Assembly (NCBI GenBank): GCA_944321005.1
Contig: CALUJT010000023.1
Location: 1 to 15,252, forward strand
Length of the DNA: 15,252 bases
Direction: 5' to 3'
DNA from: an uncultured Atopobiaceae bacterium
GTDB taxonomy: Bacteria > Actinomycetota > Coriobacteriia > Coriobacteriales > Atopobiaceae
Shown here: positions 8,001-15,215 of the stretch, piece after piece
How the letters are laid out: every line of letters begins with the position of its first letter
Position numbering within the stretch: the first letter of the stretch is position 1
Made by a program: the position numbers and the translations under genes
The notes under the pieces: model-generated
Told to the model about the DNA's origin: nothing
Database searches by the model: none
Seen by the model: only the letters and a program-made list of their open reading frames with translations

Positions 8001-8146
8001 CCTGGCAGGGCGTTCCTGTGCTTGCGGGGAGGCTGGCTCTTGCCATGGAGGAGAGCGACGGCGAGCCGGAGGAGTTTGAGACGACGGTCCTCGGTCAGCG
8101 CGTTCGCTATACCAGAGAGGGGGGATTGTCTACCGTTCGCCAATGA
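5024..8146 (+). CDS. cas3: Cas3 helicase-nuclease, type I-E
   Basis: A 1040-residue protein with an N-terminal HD nuclease and a superfamily 2 helicase. HD residues: His43, His89-Asp90 (VHDIGKG), His137, His170-His171 (GAHHGN), Asp247. Helicase motifs: EAPMGEGKTEA (344-354), DECH (496-499), SATLP (527-531), VGTQVLEQSLDID (716-728), QRLGRVHRH (744-752), then a C-terminal accessory domain. Recruited by Cascade to an R-loop, it nicks and unwinds the displaced strand 3' to 5'. I chose ATG 5024, with GGAGG eight bases upstream; ATG 5063 with AGAGGTGG close before it is an alternative that keeps all domains. Length is usual for actinobacterial Cas3. A polar, Ser/Lys/Glu-rich insert (about 545-600) sits between the two helicase lobes. 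Confidence 0.97.
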   Translation: MNKGKGEVGRGGTMDCPLSKRARSLWAKTDSEDGDLWLPLYVHASDAARTMERLWDEWLPNNVKGLFARQCEGREELARKALIFLAGVHDIGKGTPIFQAKPCGRGWDGEPVSLAWKPEKAGLYIEAGLSTMRQPAHPIAGQVLLDRYLEEEFGWSFERSDAWGSVIGAHHGNVPEKQRVHDAFSASVAMGDTSDGAGEAWREVQRELLKFAQQMAGLDEHDMEALGRSSWDAPTESVVCGLVIMADWIASNQELFPLLPLISGSGEAEGVSGEKTSLAPGNRADRAWGKLSLTSSWSGEPPLVSDEWFCERFGLPAGATPRPVQRAAMEVANKMTEPSLLVIEAPMGEGKTEAALAAAEIVGARFGCGGVCVALPTMATTDAMFGRVRRWLDHLAPNGASSIFLAHGKAQLNEEFQGIVRSSRKRRLMSSMGIDVGDGASADEHVVVSDWMQGRKKGMLASFVVCTVDQVLMGALDMRHLSLRHLALAGKVVIVDECHAYDSYMQQYLKRVLEWLGVWGCPVILLSATLPTSVRDELVSAYQGKSANQTGYPASDSDSPSLLASLLSGGQSRKAQARKKRQSAEIERPSESLAEEPYPLLTVASGSHSIRLDCSPSSRITRAEVTLMRDDEDALIGTLKERLLDGGVAGVVCDTVTRAQGAYRALKGCFGESEVMLAHSRFLDLDRMDNESRLRGLLGPDATIHNGKRPERLIVVGTQVLEQSLDIDFDLLVTDVAPIDLLMQRLGRVHRHARGMGEKDRPARLRAAHCFIRGIEDMSPEGPVFSSGVSRVYEPASLMEALSVSGLCDMDASAAFSLPRDIARLVRAAYSPAVRSAIPEVWHSSYEAARKTREENVASKKQRAETFLLPSSRELMRNEKTLTNLFAGAVEDSSDARMNEDAGQRAVRDTQETVEILLVRKEDGRISLLPWIGDEKNGVERGQEIPTTYEPDWALSAVLAQCAVRLPASLCRPQQIDRLIEELEGGCERWAAAWQGVPVLAGRLALAMEESDGEPEEFETTVLGQRVRYTREGGLSTVRQ

Positions 8147-8326
8147 ATGGCATTATTTACAACTATACATATCACAGTTGCACTACATTGTTTACGACGA
8201 CAGTCGTCAGTGGTTCTGCTGAGCGGCGGATTGAACCTTGAGAGATGCATAGTTGCGAATTGATCCCCATGCATATGGGGTTAGCTTGACCAATTCGAGT
8301 GTATTGACAATGCGAAAGGAGGGAAA
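8147..8326 (+). promoter_or_regulatory. cas3-cas8e intergenic region with palindromes
   Basis: This 180-bp gap is the only sizeable break within the cas genes. It is AT-richer than its flanks and holds CAACT/AGTTG arms (8160-8164 and 8176-8180), GACGAC-A-GTCGTC (8196-8208) and CCCCAT-GCAT-ATGGGG (8265-8280); ATGCAT also occurs at 8245-8250. -10-like patches (TATACA at 8164) and TTGACC at 8286 are present, but no well-spaced -35/-10 pair is seen. It probably holds a separate, regulated promoter for the Cascade genes; the hairpins could instead attenuate read-through from cas3. AAAGGAGG (8315-8322) serves the cas8e ATG at 8327. Confidence 0.45.
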
Positions 8327-9958
8327 ATGAATCCACATGATTTGCATCATGACCTGAGAGCAAAACCATGGATTCCCGTTGAGCGGCTCGACGGCACGGC
8401 GGACGTCGTTTCGATTCGAGGGGCGCTTTCCGAAGCAAATCAGATTCGGAGAATCTCAGGCGAGATTCCCGGTGAAGGGCTGGCGCTTCTGCGCCTCCTT
8501 CTCGCTCTCGTCTATTGCATCTACAACGTTCCCGCAGAGGCGAGCGAGAAGGAAAAGCGAGAACTGTGGCATGAGCTCAGCAATCTTGGCTCGTTCGACG
8601 CAAAGCTAGTCGACAGCTATCTTGCCGACTATCCTCGTGAGTTCGACCTCTTCGATGACGAGCATCCGTTCTACCAGGTTGCCGATCTCGCCTACATGGG
8701 AGATAAGGAGTTCGACCCCGTTAGCGAGCTCATGCTGGACGTGCCAAAGCCGGAGAAGTACCTCTTCTCCATGAGGAGTCCTGAACATCTGGATGCGCTG
8801 CCGTTTGATCTCGCGGCACGCTATCTCGTTGTCGCGCAAGCCTACAATACGGCAGGCATCAAGTCACCCGTTGTGGGCAACACCTCAGCAAGAAACGGTA
8901 AGGCCTATGCTCCGAAAGGCGCTCTCGGCACGGGATGGTGCGGAGCACTGGGCGGCATCTACCTGGAGGGGCGCAACCTCTTCGAGACGTTGCTTCTCAA
9001 CTTCGTTTTGTTCCTGAGCAACGCTTCCGTTACCGCACCGGATGACTATGCCCCCTGGGAGCGCGAGACGCCGTCGCCGGATACGTGCCAGCGAGAGCCG
9101 ACCGGGCCAATCGACCTGCTCACCTGGCAGAGCCGAAGGATTCGTCTGATTCCCAGTGAGGATGGCTCTTCTGTTCGCGGCGTCATCATCAGCTACGGAG
9201 ACGTCCTTCTTCCAGCCAACAAGCAACGATACGAGATGATGACCGGCTGGCGAGAGAGCAAGCAGCAGCAGAAGAAGCTGGGCACTGCAACCGTCCCGCT
9301 CATGCCCGTTGCCCCTGATACCGCTCGAGCCCTTTGGCGGGGCCTTCCCAGCCTGCTGGCGGTTGCGGACGGCCAGGCGCACCTGCGCCCTGGCGTCATC
9401 CGCTGGATGAGCGAGCTCCAGGATGTCCAAAGCTCGGAGGACTGGCGCCTCAGCGTTCGCATTATGTGCCAGGGGCTCAGCTACGGCACCCAGAGCAGTG
9501 TCGTGGACGACGCGATGACGGATTCCGTTGACCTGCGAGCCACGCTGCTTCGTGAGGACTCGGAGGCGGTGTCACAGATGCTCGACGTCATCAATCGTGC
9601 CGACCAGGCCGTGGGAGCTCTCGTCCAGTTTGTTCAGAACGTCGAGCGCGCCCAGGGCGACAAGAGGCGCTACGAGTCATTCTCGGACTCCGCCGCACAG
9701 GTGACGAAGGAGGATGTTCGAGAGGGCGCCTACGATGCGCTCGATGGGTTGTATCGCAGTCGCATCGCAGGGTTTCCTGAGGAAGGAACGCTCGAATACT
9801 GCGTCGAATGGCGTGCGGAGACGCAGCGGATTCTCAGGCGGCTGGCTCAGTCATACGTGACGCGTCGACATGTCTCGTGTTTCTCGGAGCACGATGATGT
9901 TTCCGTTGGCCAAGCGTTTGCTTGGTTCGAACGAAACCTTGCCAAGGCACTGTTCTAG
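8327..9958 (+). CDS. cas8e: Cas8e (Cse1/CasA), large subunit of type I-E Cascade
   Basis: At 543 residues this has the usual Cse1 length and N-terminal pattern: KPWIPVERLDGTADVVSIRG (about 13-32), the FDLFDDEHPFYQVADL block (106-121), and AYNTAGIKSPVVGN (172-185), which in this family precedes a glycine-rich region (GALGTGWCGALGG, 198-210). The C-terminal third is helical. Cse1 recognises the PAM, helps open target DNA and is the docking platform for Cas3. The start ATG 8327 has AGGAGG at ideal spacing. It opens the run of Cascade and adaptation genes. Which loop reads the PAM cannot be named with confidence from sequence alone. Confidence 0.95.
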   Translation: MNPHDLHHDLRAKPWIPVERLDGTADVVSIRGALSEANQIRRISGEIPGEGLALLRLLLALVYCIYNVPAEASEKEKRELWHELSNLGSFDAKLVDSYLADYPREFDLFDDEHPFYQVADLAYMGDKEFDPVSELMLDVPKPEKYLFSMRSPEHLDALPFDLAARYLVVAQAYNTAGIKSPVVGNTSARNGKAYAPKGALGTGWCGALGGIYLEGRNLFETLLLNFVLFLSNASVTAPDDYAPWERETPSPDTCQREPTGPIDLLTWQSRRIRLIPSEDGSSVRGVIISYGDVLLPANKQRYEMMTGWRESKQQQKKLGTATVPLMPVAPDTARALWRGLPSLLAVADGQAHLRPGVIRWMSELQDVQSSEDWRLSVRIMCQGLSYGTQSSVVDDAMTDSVDLRATLLREDSEAVSQMLDVINRADQAVGALVQFVQNVERAQGDKRRYESFSDSAAQVTKEDVREGAYDALDGLYRSRIAGFPEEGTLEYCVEWRAETQRILRRLAQSYVTRRHVSCFSEHDDVSVGQAFAWFERNLAKALF

Positions 9959-9971
9959 AAAGGAGGCTGTC

Positions 9972-10649
9972 ATGCCATCGCTCTACGTCTGCGCGAACGA
10001 TGTCGCTTTGTTCGCGCAGAGAAAGATTGTTGGGCTGCAGCGCGCTTATGTGGGGAAGGGACCGGGCGCTGCGGACGCCCGTGCCTCTCTCGCGCGTTTG
10101 CGTCGTCTGGGAACGCCTGGATCATCGTGGGTTTCCGTTGGGGAGGAGCTGTTCGACGGACTCCTCGAACTGCGCCTCTCAAATTCCCATGAGGCGAAAG
10201 CTCTTCGGGCTATCGCTGCCGCTCTGCAGCTCTATGCCTATCATCAGCAGTCAAAGGATCGTCCTATGGCTATGGTCGGAGCCGAGGGGGACTCGCGTTC
10301 CCACCGTTGCTCCTTTGGGTGGTCGTGCCGTCGCATCGAATACGACAAAGATAAGTCGAAGGGCGTGCGTCGGCGTATGGCTGCCATGGAGGGCATGCGA
10401 GACATCGATGGCGTGCTGCACCACATGCGCGCCCTCATTGACCTTATGAAGAACAACGATGTCCGCGTGGACTACTACCTGCTTGCTCGAGACCTTTTCC
10501 TCATGCAGTTCCCGAGTGCGCGCGGAGACGTGTTCATGCGCTGGGGCAGGGATTACTTCATTGCTCCTGCTCAGGATGGTCCTGAGGATGCAAAGGCCAA
10601 TACTTCGGAAGACGATAAGAACGAGGAGGCACCCCATGCTGAGTCTTGA
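9972..10649 (+). CDS. cas11: Cas11 (Cse2/CasB), small subunit of type I-E Cascade
   Basis: The start is ATG 9972, preceded by AAAGGAGG (9959-9966) and 13 bp after the cas8e stop; a longer frame upstream overlaps cas8e and is not needed. The product is 225 residues, long for Cse2, which is often 160-200. The conserved part is helical and basic, with RRLGTPGSSWVSV (44-56), HQQSK (91-95), and a FGWSCRRIEYDKDKSKGVRRRM block (115-136) that fits Cse2, where arginines and lysines hold the crRNA-target duplex and displaced strand. The last 25 or so residues (after about 200) form a hydrophilic acidic tail rich in Asp, Glu and Lys, probably disordered. The gene overlaps cas7 by 14 bp. Two copies per Cascade are expected. 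Confidence 0.93.
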   Translation: MPSLYVCANDVALFAQRKIVGLQRAYVGKGPGAADARASLARLRRLGTPGSSWVSVGEELFDGLLELRLSNSHEAKALRAIAAALQLYAYHQQSKDRPMAMVGAEGDSRSHRCSFGWSCRRIEYDKDKSKGVRRRMAAMEGMRDIDGVLHHMRALIDLMKNNDVRVDYYLLARDLFLMQFPSARGDVFMRWGRDYFIAPAQDGPEDAKANTSEDDKNEEAPHAES

Positions 10650-11772
10650 TATCAATGTTCTTGAGAGTGTTCCGCCCAGCAACATCAACCGTGACGACAC
10701 GGGCAGCCCTAAGACCGCGTATTACGGCGGGGCGCTCAGGGCACGCGTCTCGAGTCAGGCATGGAAGCGCGCCATGCGCGAGATGTTCCCCAGCCTCCTG
10801 CCCGAGGGGCAGCTGGGCGTGCGCACAAAGTTCGTTGTCCCGCTTATTGCCGAGCGCATCGCCGCAAAGCGCGAGGACCTCGTCGAGAGGTCTGCCGAGT
10901 TCGCTAAGGCGGTACTGGACGCAACGGGCATCAAGTCTTCGGAGACCGACCGAAAGGGCTCGGACGAGGGAACCATGGCGACGGGTTACCTCGTGTTCAT
11001 TGCCAATCGCGAGCTTGATGACCTAGCGGACATTGCCATTGCTTGGGCAGACGAGGGCGTTGACCCCAAGAAGCCCGACAGCAAGTCCAAGAAGGATGTG
11101 CAGCGCGCCTTCAAGGGGATCCAGGCAGTTGACGTGGCTCTCTTTGGTCGCATGCTTGCCGACGCGTCGGACTTCAACGTTGACGCCTGCTCGCAGGTCG
11201 CTCACGCCATCTCGGTCAATGAGATCTCCCAGGAGTATGACTACTTCACGGCGTCGGACGACTGCGCGGCAGACGACAACGTCGGCGCCGGGATGCTGGG
11301 CACCGTGGGCTTCAACTCGTCCACGCTCTATCGCTATGCGACCGTGAACATCGATGCGCTTATGGAGCAGCTCGAGAGCGCCGAGGCGACGGCGTGCGGC
11401 GTGGCCGCCTTCGTCGAGGCGTTCGTCAAGTCTATGCCCACCGGCAAGCAGAACACCTTTGCCAACCGCACGCTACCCAACGTGGTTGCCGTCTCCCTTC
11501 GCAACGACCAGCCCATCAACCTCGTCTCTGCTTTCGAGCGCCCCGTCTACGCCGAACGCGATAGGTCCATCACGCAGATCGCTGCTGAAAGGCTCGCGGA
11601 GTACGCCCGGGACGTCGAGAGCGCCTATGCCTGCCCTGCGACGAAGAGCTGGCACGTCTCTTATGGCGTCGAGCCGTCGAGCCTTGACTACTTTGGAGAG
11701 GGCGTCTCGCTTGACGCTCTCGTGAGCTCCGTTCGCGATGCCGTCGAGTCTGCCCTTGCGTCCGAGGAGTAG
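10636..11772 (+). CDS. cas7: Cas7e (Cse4/CasC), backbone subunit of type I-E Cascade
   Basis: ATG 10636 lies inside cas11, with GAGGAGG six bases upstream; the longer frame from 10459 is out-of-frame cas11 sequence. The 378-residue product begins with the Cse4 hallmark LSLDINVLESVPPSNINRDD, then KTAYYGGALRARVSSQAWKRAMR (26-48). Later segments such as GYLVFIANREL and SMPTGKQNTFANRTLP are also typical. Six copies form the helical backbone that coats the crRNA spacer in type I-E Cascade. The 14-bp overlap with cas11 suggests translational coupling, which may help set subunit stoichiometry. Length matches the family, and nothing looks broken. Confidence 0.97.
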   Translation: MLSLDINVLESVPPSNINRDDTGSPKTAYYGGALRARVSSQAWKRAMREMFPSLLPEGQLGVRTKFVVPLIAERIAAKREDLVERSAEFAKAVLDATGIKSSETDRKGSDEGTMATGYLVFIANRELDDLADIAIAWADEGVDPKKPDSKSKKDVQRAFKGIQAVDVALFGRMLADASDFNVDACSQVAHAISVNEISQEYDYFTASDDCAADDNVGAGMLGTVGFNSSTLYRYATVNIDALMEQLESAEATACGVAAFVEAFVKSMPTGKQNTFANRTLPNVVAVSLRNDQPINLVSAFERPVYAERDRSITQIAAERLAEYARDVESAYACPATKSWHVSYGVEPSSLDYFGEGVSLDALVSSVRDAVESALASEE

Positions 11773-11774
11773 CC

Positions 11775-12515
11775 ATGGCCGTTCTACTCATGCGCCTTGC
11801 GGGGCCCATGCAGTCGTGGGGTGACTCCTCGCGTTATGCGAGGAGGACTACGAGAAGGGAACCCACGAAGAGCGGCATCGTGGGGCTTATCGCCTCGGCG
11901 CTTGGCAGATCACGCGAGGACCCGGTCAAGGATATCGCCCAGCTTGAGTTTGCGGTCCGCGTCGAGCAGCCTGGGCAGCTTATGCGAGACTTTCAGACCG
12001 AGAGGCCCATGGACGGCGGAAAGCCCATGCCGCTCTCCAATCGCTACTACCTCTCCGACGCCTGCTTTCTTGTGGCCCTGGGCGGTCCGAGTGAGCTTCT
12101 CGAAGCAATCGATGCTGCCCTGAGGTTGCCTCGCCGCCCCCTGTACCTTGGAAGGAGGTCTTGTCCTGCTGACGTGCCTCTTAGCCTGGGCGTCATTTCC
12201 AATGCCGACGACGTGAGGCTGGTGTTGGAGAGGGAGCCTTGGAGGGCATCCGAGCAGTTCAAGTCCCACAATGCTGGGGTTTCCACGCTAGAGGTCGTGG
12301 CGGATGCCCGCGACGGCGAAATGTGTGAGAGCTGGGCGGACTATCCCCTCACTTACAGCGTTACAGGCCGACGCTATGCGTGCCGACCCGTCACGAGAAT
12401 GAGGGTGCAGAATCCGGACTTCCCCTCGCCGGACGGGGATGATGGCGACGCACGCGGTGCCGGTGAGGCGGCTACCGCTGTTCCTGACCACGACCCCATG
12501 GGATGGATGGAATGA
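11775..12515 (+). CDS. cas5: Cas5e (CasD), 5'-handle-binding subunit of Cascade
   Basis: A 246-residue RAMP-fold protein opening with LLMRLAGPMQSWG (4-16) and PTKSGIVGLIASALG (30-44), both characteristic of Cas5e. The segment LSNRYYLSDACFLVAL (about 86-101) and the pair PRRPLYLGRRSC also fit. In type I-E it caps the crRNA 5' end, contacting the 8-nt repeat-derived handle, here AUGAUCCC. ATG 11775 is two bases after the cas7 stop, with GAGGAG from the end of cas7 as ribosome binding site. The C-terminal 20 residues after about 222 are Asp/Gly-rich and probably a loose tail. Confidence 0.95.
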   Translation: MAVLLMRLAGPMQSWGDSSRYARRTTRREPTKSGIVGLIASALGRSREDPVKDIAQLEFAVRVEQPGQLMRDFQTERPMDGGKPMPLSNRYYLSDACFLVALGGPSELLEAIDAALRLPRRPLYLGRRSCPADVPLSLGVISNADDVRLVLEREPWRASEQFKSHNAGVSTLEVVADARDGEMCESWADYPLTYSVTGRRYACRPVTRMRVQNPDFPSPDGDDGDARGAGEAATAVPDHDPMGWME

Positions 12516-12523
12516 GGTGAGAG

Positions 12524-13222
12524 ATGTACCTTTCGAGAGTGCCCATTAGCTTGACTCGTCTGAGCGCCATGGCGTTCGTAAGCTCGCCCTACAAAGTTCA
12601 CGCTGCGGTCGAACAAGCGTTTGCGCCCGATGCCAAGAGAGAGGACGAACATGGCAGGATTCTCTGGCGCCTTGATGAAGCTCCTGGTAATCAGGACGAG
12701 GTGTGGCTCTACGTCGTGAGCCCCGAGAGGCCCGACTTTACTCACATATGCGAGCAGGTCGGCGGACCGGTCTCATGGGCAACGAAGGATTACTCGCCCG
12801 TTCTCAGCCAAGTCGAGAAGGGCCAGCTGTGGCAGTTCAGGCTCAAGGCGAATCCGGTGCGCAAGGTTCTTGTCGACAAGGGGAGGAGGGAGCGCGCGGG
12901 CGTCATCGGCTCCATCCAAGGGCATGTTACCGAGGCGCAGCAGCGTGCCTGGCTTCTTGATCGCGTTGAGGCGCAGGGGTTCCGAATCGCGCAAACGGAA
13001 GAGGGATACGATCGGCTAATCATCTCTCACCGTAGGCGCGAGAAGTTCAAGAGGCACGGCGATGTGGTCACGCTTGTAACTGCGCAGTACGACGGCATCC
13101 TCGAGGTTACGGATGCCGATGCGTTCAGACATGTGCTCGGCTTTGGCATGGGGCGTTCCCGCGGCTTTGGCTGTGGGCTCATGACTATCGCTCCCGTGAG
13201 AGAGCAGAGCGATGTCGGGTGA
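12524..13222 (+). CDS. cas6e: Cas6e (Cse3/CasE), crRNA-processing endoribonuclease
   Basis: A 232-residue double-ferredoxin RAMP protein. His26 (in SPYKVHAAVE) is at exactly the position of the catalytic histidine of characterised Cse3 proteins, and the glycine-rich loop GFGMGRSRGFGCGL (206-219) is the family's C-terminal signature. It binds the repeat hairpin (7-bp stem closed by a GCAA loop) and cuts at its 3' base, leaving an 8-nt 5' handle, then stays on the 3' hairpin as part of Cascade. The ATG at 12524 lies eight bases after cas5, with GAGGTGAG upstream. The 3' end overlaps cas1 by 11 bp. Confidence 0.96.
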   Translation: MYLSRVPISLTRLSAMAFVSSPYKVHAAVEQAFAPDAKREDEHGRILWRLDEAPGNQDEVWLYVVSPERPDFTHICEQVGGPVSWATKDYSPVLSQVEKGQLWQFRLKANPVRKVLVDKGRRERAGVIGSIQGHVTEAQQRAWLLDRVEAQGFRIAQTEEGYDRLIISHRRREKFKRHGDVVTLVTAQYDGILEVTDADAFRHVLGFGMGRSRGFGCGLMTIAPVREQSDVG

Positions 13223-14201
13223 TTGTCACCTCGGAATTGGTGATGAGTTTGCTGGTGGCGGGGCGACGCCCAGCGTCGTCCCGCCCGTTTTGGCTGATTT
13301 GGTTCGAGCTGACGAGAGGATTTCCTTTCTCTACTTCGAGCGTTGCATCGTGAATCAGGCCGAGAATGCAATCACTATCACCGATGACGAGGGCACGATT
13401 CGCATACCCGTGGCAACACTTGGTGTGCTGATGCTAGGGCCGGGAACCACCATCTCCCATAAGGCAATGGCTTCGATAGGGGAGAACGGTGCGAGCGTGG
13501 TGTGGGTGGGGGAACGTGGCGTGAGGATGTACGCCTCGGGTCGCCCCCTCACGCATTCGAGTCGCCTGCTCATGCGTCAGGCAAAGCTCGTATCCAACAC
13601 GAGAACTCGCCTCGCGGTGGCTCGGCGCATGTACCAGATGCGCTTTCCAGGCGAGGACGTGACCTCGCTCACGATGCAGCAACTTCGAGGCAGAGAGGGA
13701 GCTCGCATCCGAAGGGTGTATCGCCACTGGTCAAGGGAGACGGGCGTCGAGTGGAAGCGACGCGAGTTCGATCCGGAGGATTACGATGCTGGTTCCGAGA
13801 TCAACAAAGCCCTCTCCGCGGCTCATTTCTGCCTCTACGGCATTGCCCATGCGGTCATAGTTTCACTGGGGTGCTCGCCTGGTCTTGGGTTTGTGCACAC
13901 CGGCCACGAGCGCTCGTTTGTATACGACATAGCAGACCTATACAAGGCCGAGCTTTCGATTCCCGTGGCCTTTGAGACGGCTGCCGCTTGTCCGGAGGAC
14001 GTCGGATCTGCCACGCGCAAGAATATGCGCGACGCCCTGTACGACCTCTCGATAATGAAGCGAATGGTTGCCGACATCACCGGGCTGCTTTCATCGGATG
14101 ACGTTACGGATGATGACTTTGCCGATGACCTAAAGCTTTGGGATGAGAAGAACGGTGAGGTTGCAGCGGGGCGGCAGTATTCCGACGAGTTTGAGGGCTG
14201 A
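13212..14201 (+). CDS. cas1: Cas1e integrase, spacer acquisition
   Basis: A 329-residue Cas1 of the type I-E subfamily. The metal-binding triad is intact: Glu162 in LRGREGARIR, His229 in GFVHTGHERSFVYDIAD, and Asp242 (with Asp239) in the same block, lining up with E. coli Glu141, His208, Asp218 and Asp221. It forms the Cas1-Cas2 integrase that inserts prespacers at the leader-repeat junction. The N-terminal 23 residues precede the usual start of the conserved domain (PPVLADLVRADERISFLYFE), so a later non-ATG start is conceivable. ATG 13212 is supported by the 11-bp overlap with cas6e, although its ribosome binding site is weak. Cas2 follows six bases after the stop. Confidence 0.97.
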   Translation: MSGDCHLGIGDEFAGGGATPSVVPPVLADLVRADERISFLYFERCIVNQAENAITITDDEGTIRIPVATLGVLMLGPGTTISHKAMASIGENGASVVWVGERGVRMYASGRPLTHSSRLLMRQAKLVSNTRTRLAVARRMYQMRFPGEDVTSLTMQQLRGREGARIRRVYRHWSRETGVEWKRREFDPEDYDAGSEINKALSAAHFCLYGIAHAVIVSLGCSPGLGFVHTGHERSFVYDIADLYKAELSIPVAFETAAACPEDVGSATRKNMRDALYDLSIMKRMVADITGLLSSDDVTDDDFADDLKLWDEKNGEVAAGRQYSDEFEG

Positions 14202-14207
14202 TGCGAC

Positions 14208-14585
14208 ATGGTTGTGATGGTGCTTACCGCGTGTCCGTCGGGCGCTCGGGGAGACTTGACGCGCTGGCTATTGGAGATTGCTCCGGGCGTGTTTGTTGGC
14301 AGGCTGTCCGCACGCGTACGGGAACATCTTTGGCAGCGCGTGTGCTCATTCGTAAAGTCGGGCAGAGCGATCATGGTCTACAGCGCTCGAAACGAGCAGC
14401 ATCTGGAGTTTGAGGTGTTTCAGCCTGATTGGATTCCTGTCGACTGCGATGGTCTCAAGCTTATCAAGCGTCCCGTTGGGACTGATGATGCGACGCTAAT
14501 GGGCTCTTTGCCCGCGGGCTGGAGCGGCGCCTCGAAGTATCGAAGGGCGCATAAGTTTGGGGCAAAGTCCCGCTCGTCGCAATGA
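14208..14585 (+). CDS. cas2: Cas2e, spacer acquisition partner of Cas1
   Basis: A 125-residue CRISPR-associated Cas2 of the type I-E subfamily. TRWLLEIAPGVFVGRLSARVRE (18-39) and PVDCDGLKLIKRP (77-89) align by eye with E. coli Cas2 (AIWLLEVRAGVYVG, PVDLDGLRLV). Compared with the 94-residue E. coli protein it carries a C-terminal extension of about 35 residues, ending in a basic stretch (GWSGASKYRRAHKFGAKSR). A similar tail is common in actinobacterial Cas2e and may contact DNA. The start ATG 14208 lies six bases after cas1, with GAGGG (14193-14197) as a modest ribosome binding site. There is no fused DnaQ domain; that activity is encoded separately at 4381-5022. Confidence 0.95.
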   Translation: MVVMVLTACPSGARGDLTRWLLEIAPGVFVGRLSARVREHLWQRVCSFVKSGRAIMVYSARNEQHLEFEVFQPDWIPVDCDGLKLIKRPVGTDDATLMGSLPAGWSGASKYRRAHKFGAKSRSSQ

Positions 14586-14637
14586 AATAGTGAACAGAGA
14601 CTCAGGCAAAACGAACTAGAATTGCTGGTATTGAAGT
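14586..14637 (+). promoter_or_regulatory. CRISPR leader
   Basis: Only 52 bp separate the cas2 stop from the first repeat. The stretch is AT-richer than its flanks and contains TAGAAT (14617-14622), a good -10 match that would start transcription about 10 bp before repeat 1, directed into the array. A -35 is poor (TGAACA at 14591-14596 with a 20-bp spacer). Because the motif for leader recognition by Cas1-Cas2 is not known in this group, its site cannot be named. Read-through from the cas operon could also supply array transcript. Confidence 0.6.
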
Positions 14638-14910
14638 GTGCTCCCCGCGCAAGCGGGGATGATCCCCCGCACGGCTGTCGCCACCTGCTTCTGAGGCAGT
14701 GCTCCCCGCGCAAGCGGGGATGATCCCTCAACGCCGCATCGCACGACGTTTGCCTTGACGTGCTCCCCGCGCAAGCGGGGATGATCCTCCAGTCCGTGCC
14801 GGTGTCAGAGTGCCAGATGAGTGCTCCCCGCGCAAGCGGGGATGATCCCGTCCTCATCGACGGCACGCACATCGCGCTGAGGTGCTCCCCGCGCAAGCGG
14901 GGATGATCCC

Positions 14911-14942
14911 CAGTACTGGTCGATTCTGCCCGACGCCCCCCA
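14911..14942 (+). repeat. CRISPR spacer 5, identical to spacer 10
   Basis: This 32-bp spacer begins CAGTACTGG and ends CGCCCCCCA. It is base-for-base the same as the spacer at 15216-15247. It follows a consensus repeat (ending ATGATCCC). In frame 1 it is open and reads QYWSILPDAP, so it probably derives from a protein-coding gene. Confidence 0.98.
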
Positions 14943-15215
14943 GTGCTCCCCGCGCAAGCGGGGATGATCCCTGCGTCTACGTCTCCGGCCTCGACTGGGA
15001 GGTGTGCTCCCCGCGCAAGCGGGGATGATCCCTCTGCCTCGTACCCGTCCACGTCCATGTGGCCGTGCTCCCCGCGCAAGCGGGGATGATCCCCGCCAAC
15101 CCTCCTTTCGGGCGGGGCGTCGTGAGTGCTCCCCGCGCAAGCGGGGATGATCCCACCGGCACCACCTCGGCGGCGGTGCTGAGCTTGTGCTCCCCGCGCA
15201 AGCGGGGATGATCAC

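Noticed and set aside
10459..10635. Extended N-terminus for Cas7 from 10459
   Set aside because: This part is a shifted-frame reading of cas11. The Cse4 N-terminal hallmark begins right at ATG 10636, which has GAGGAGG at proper spacing.
14420..15215. Long reverse-strand open frames across the array, with repeated peptides such as SSPLARGA, IIPACAGST and DHPRLRGEH
   Set aside because: These are translations of the CRISPR repeat in three frames, a well-known source of false proteins. They exist because 61-bp units keep the frames open.
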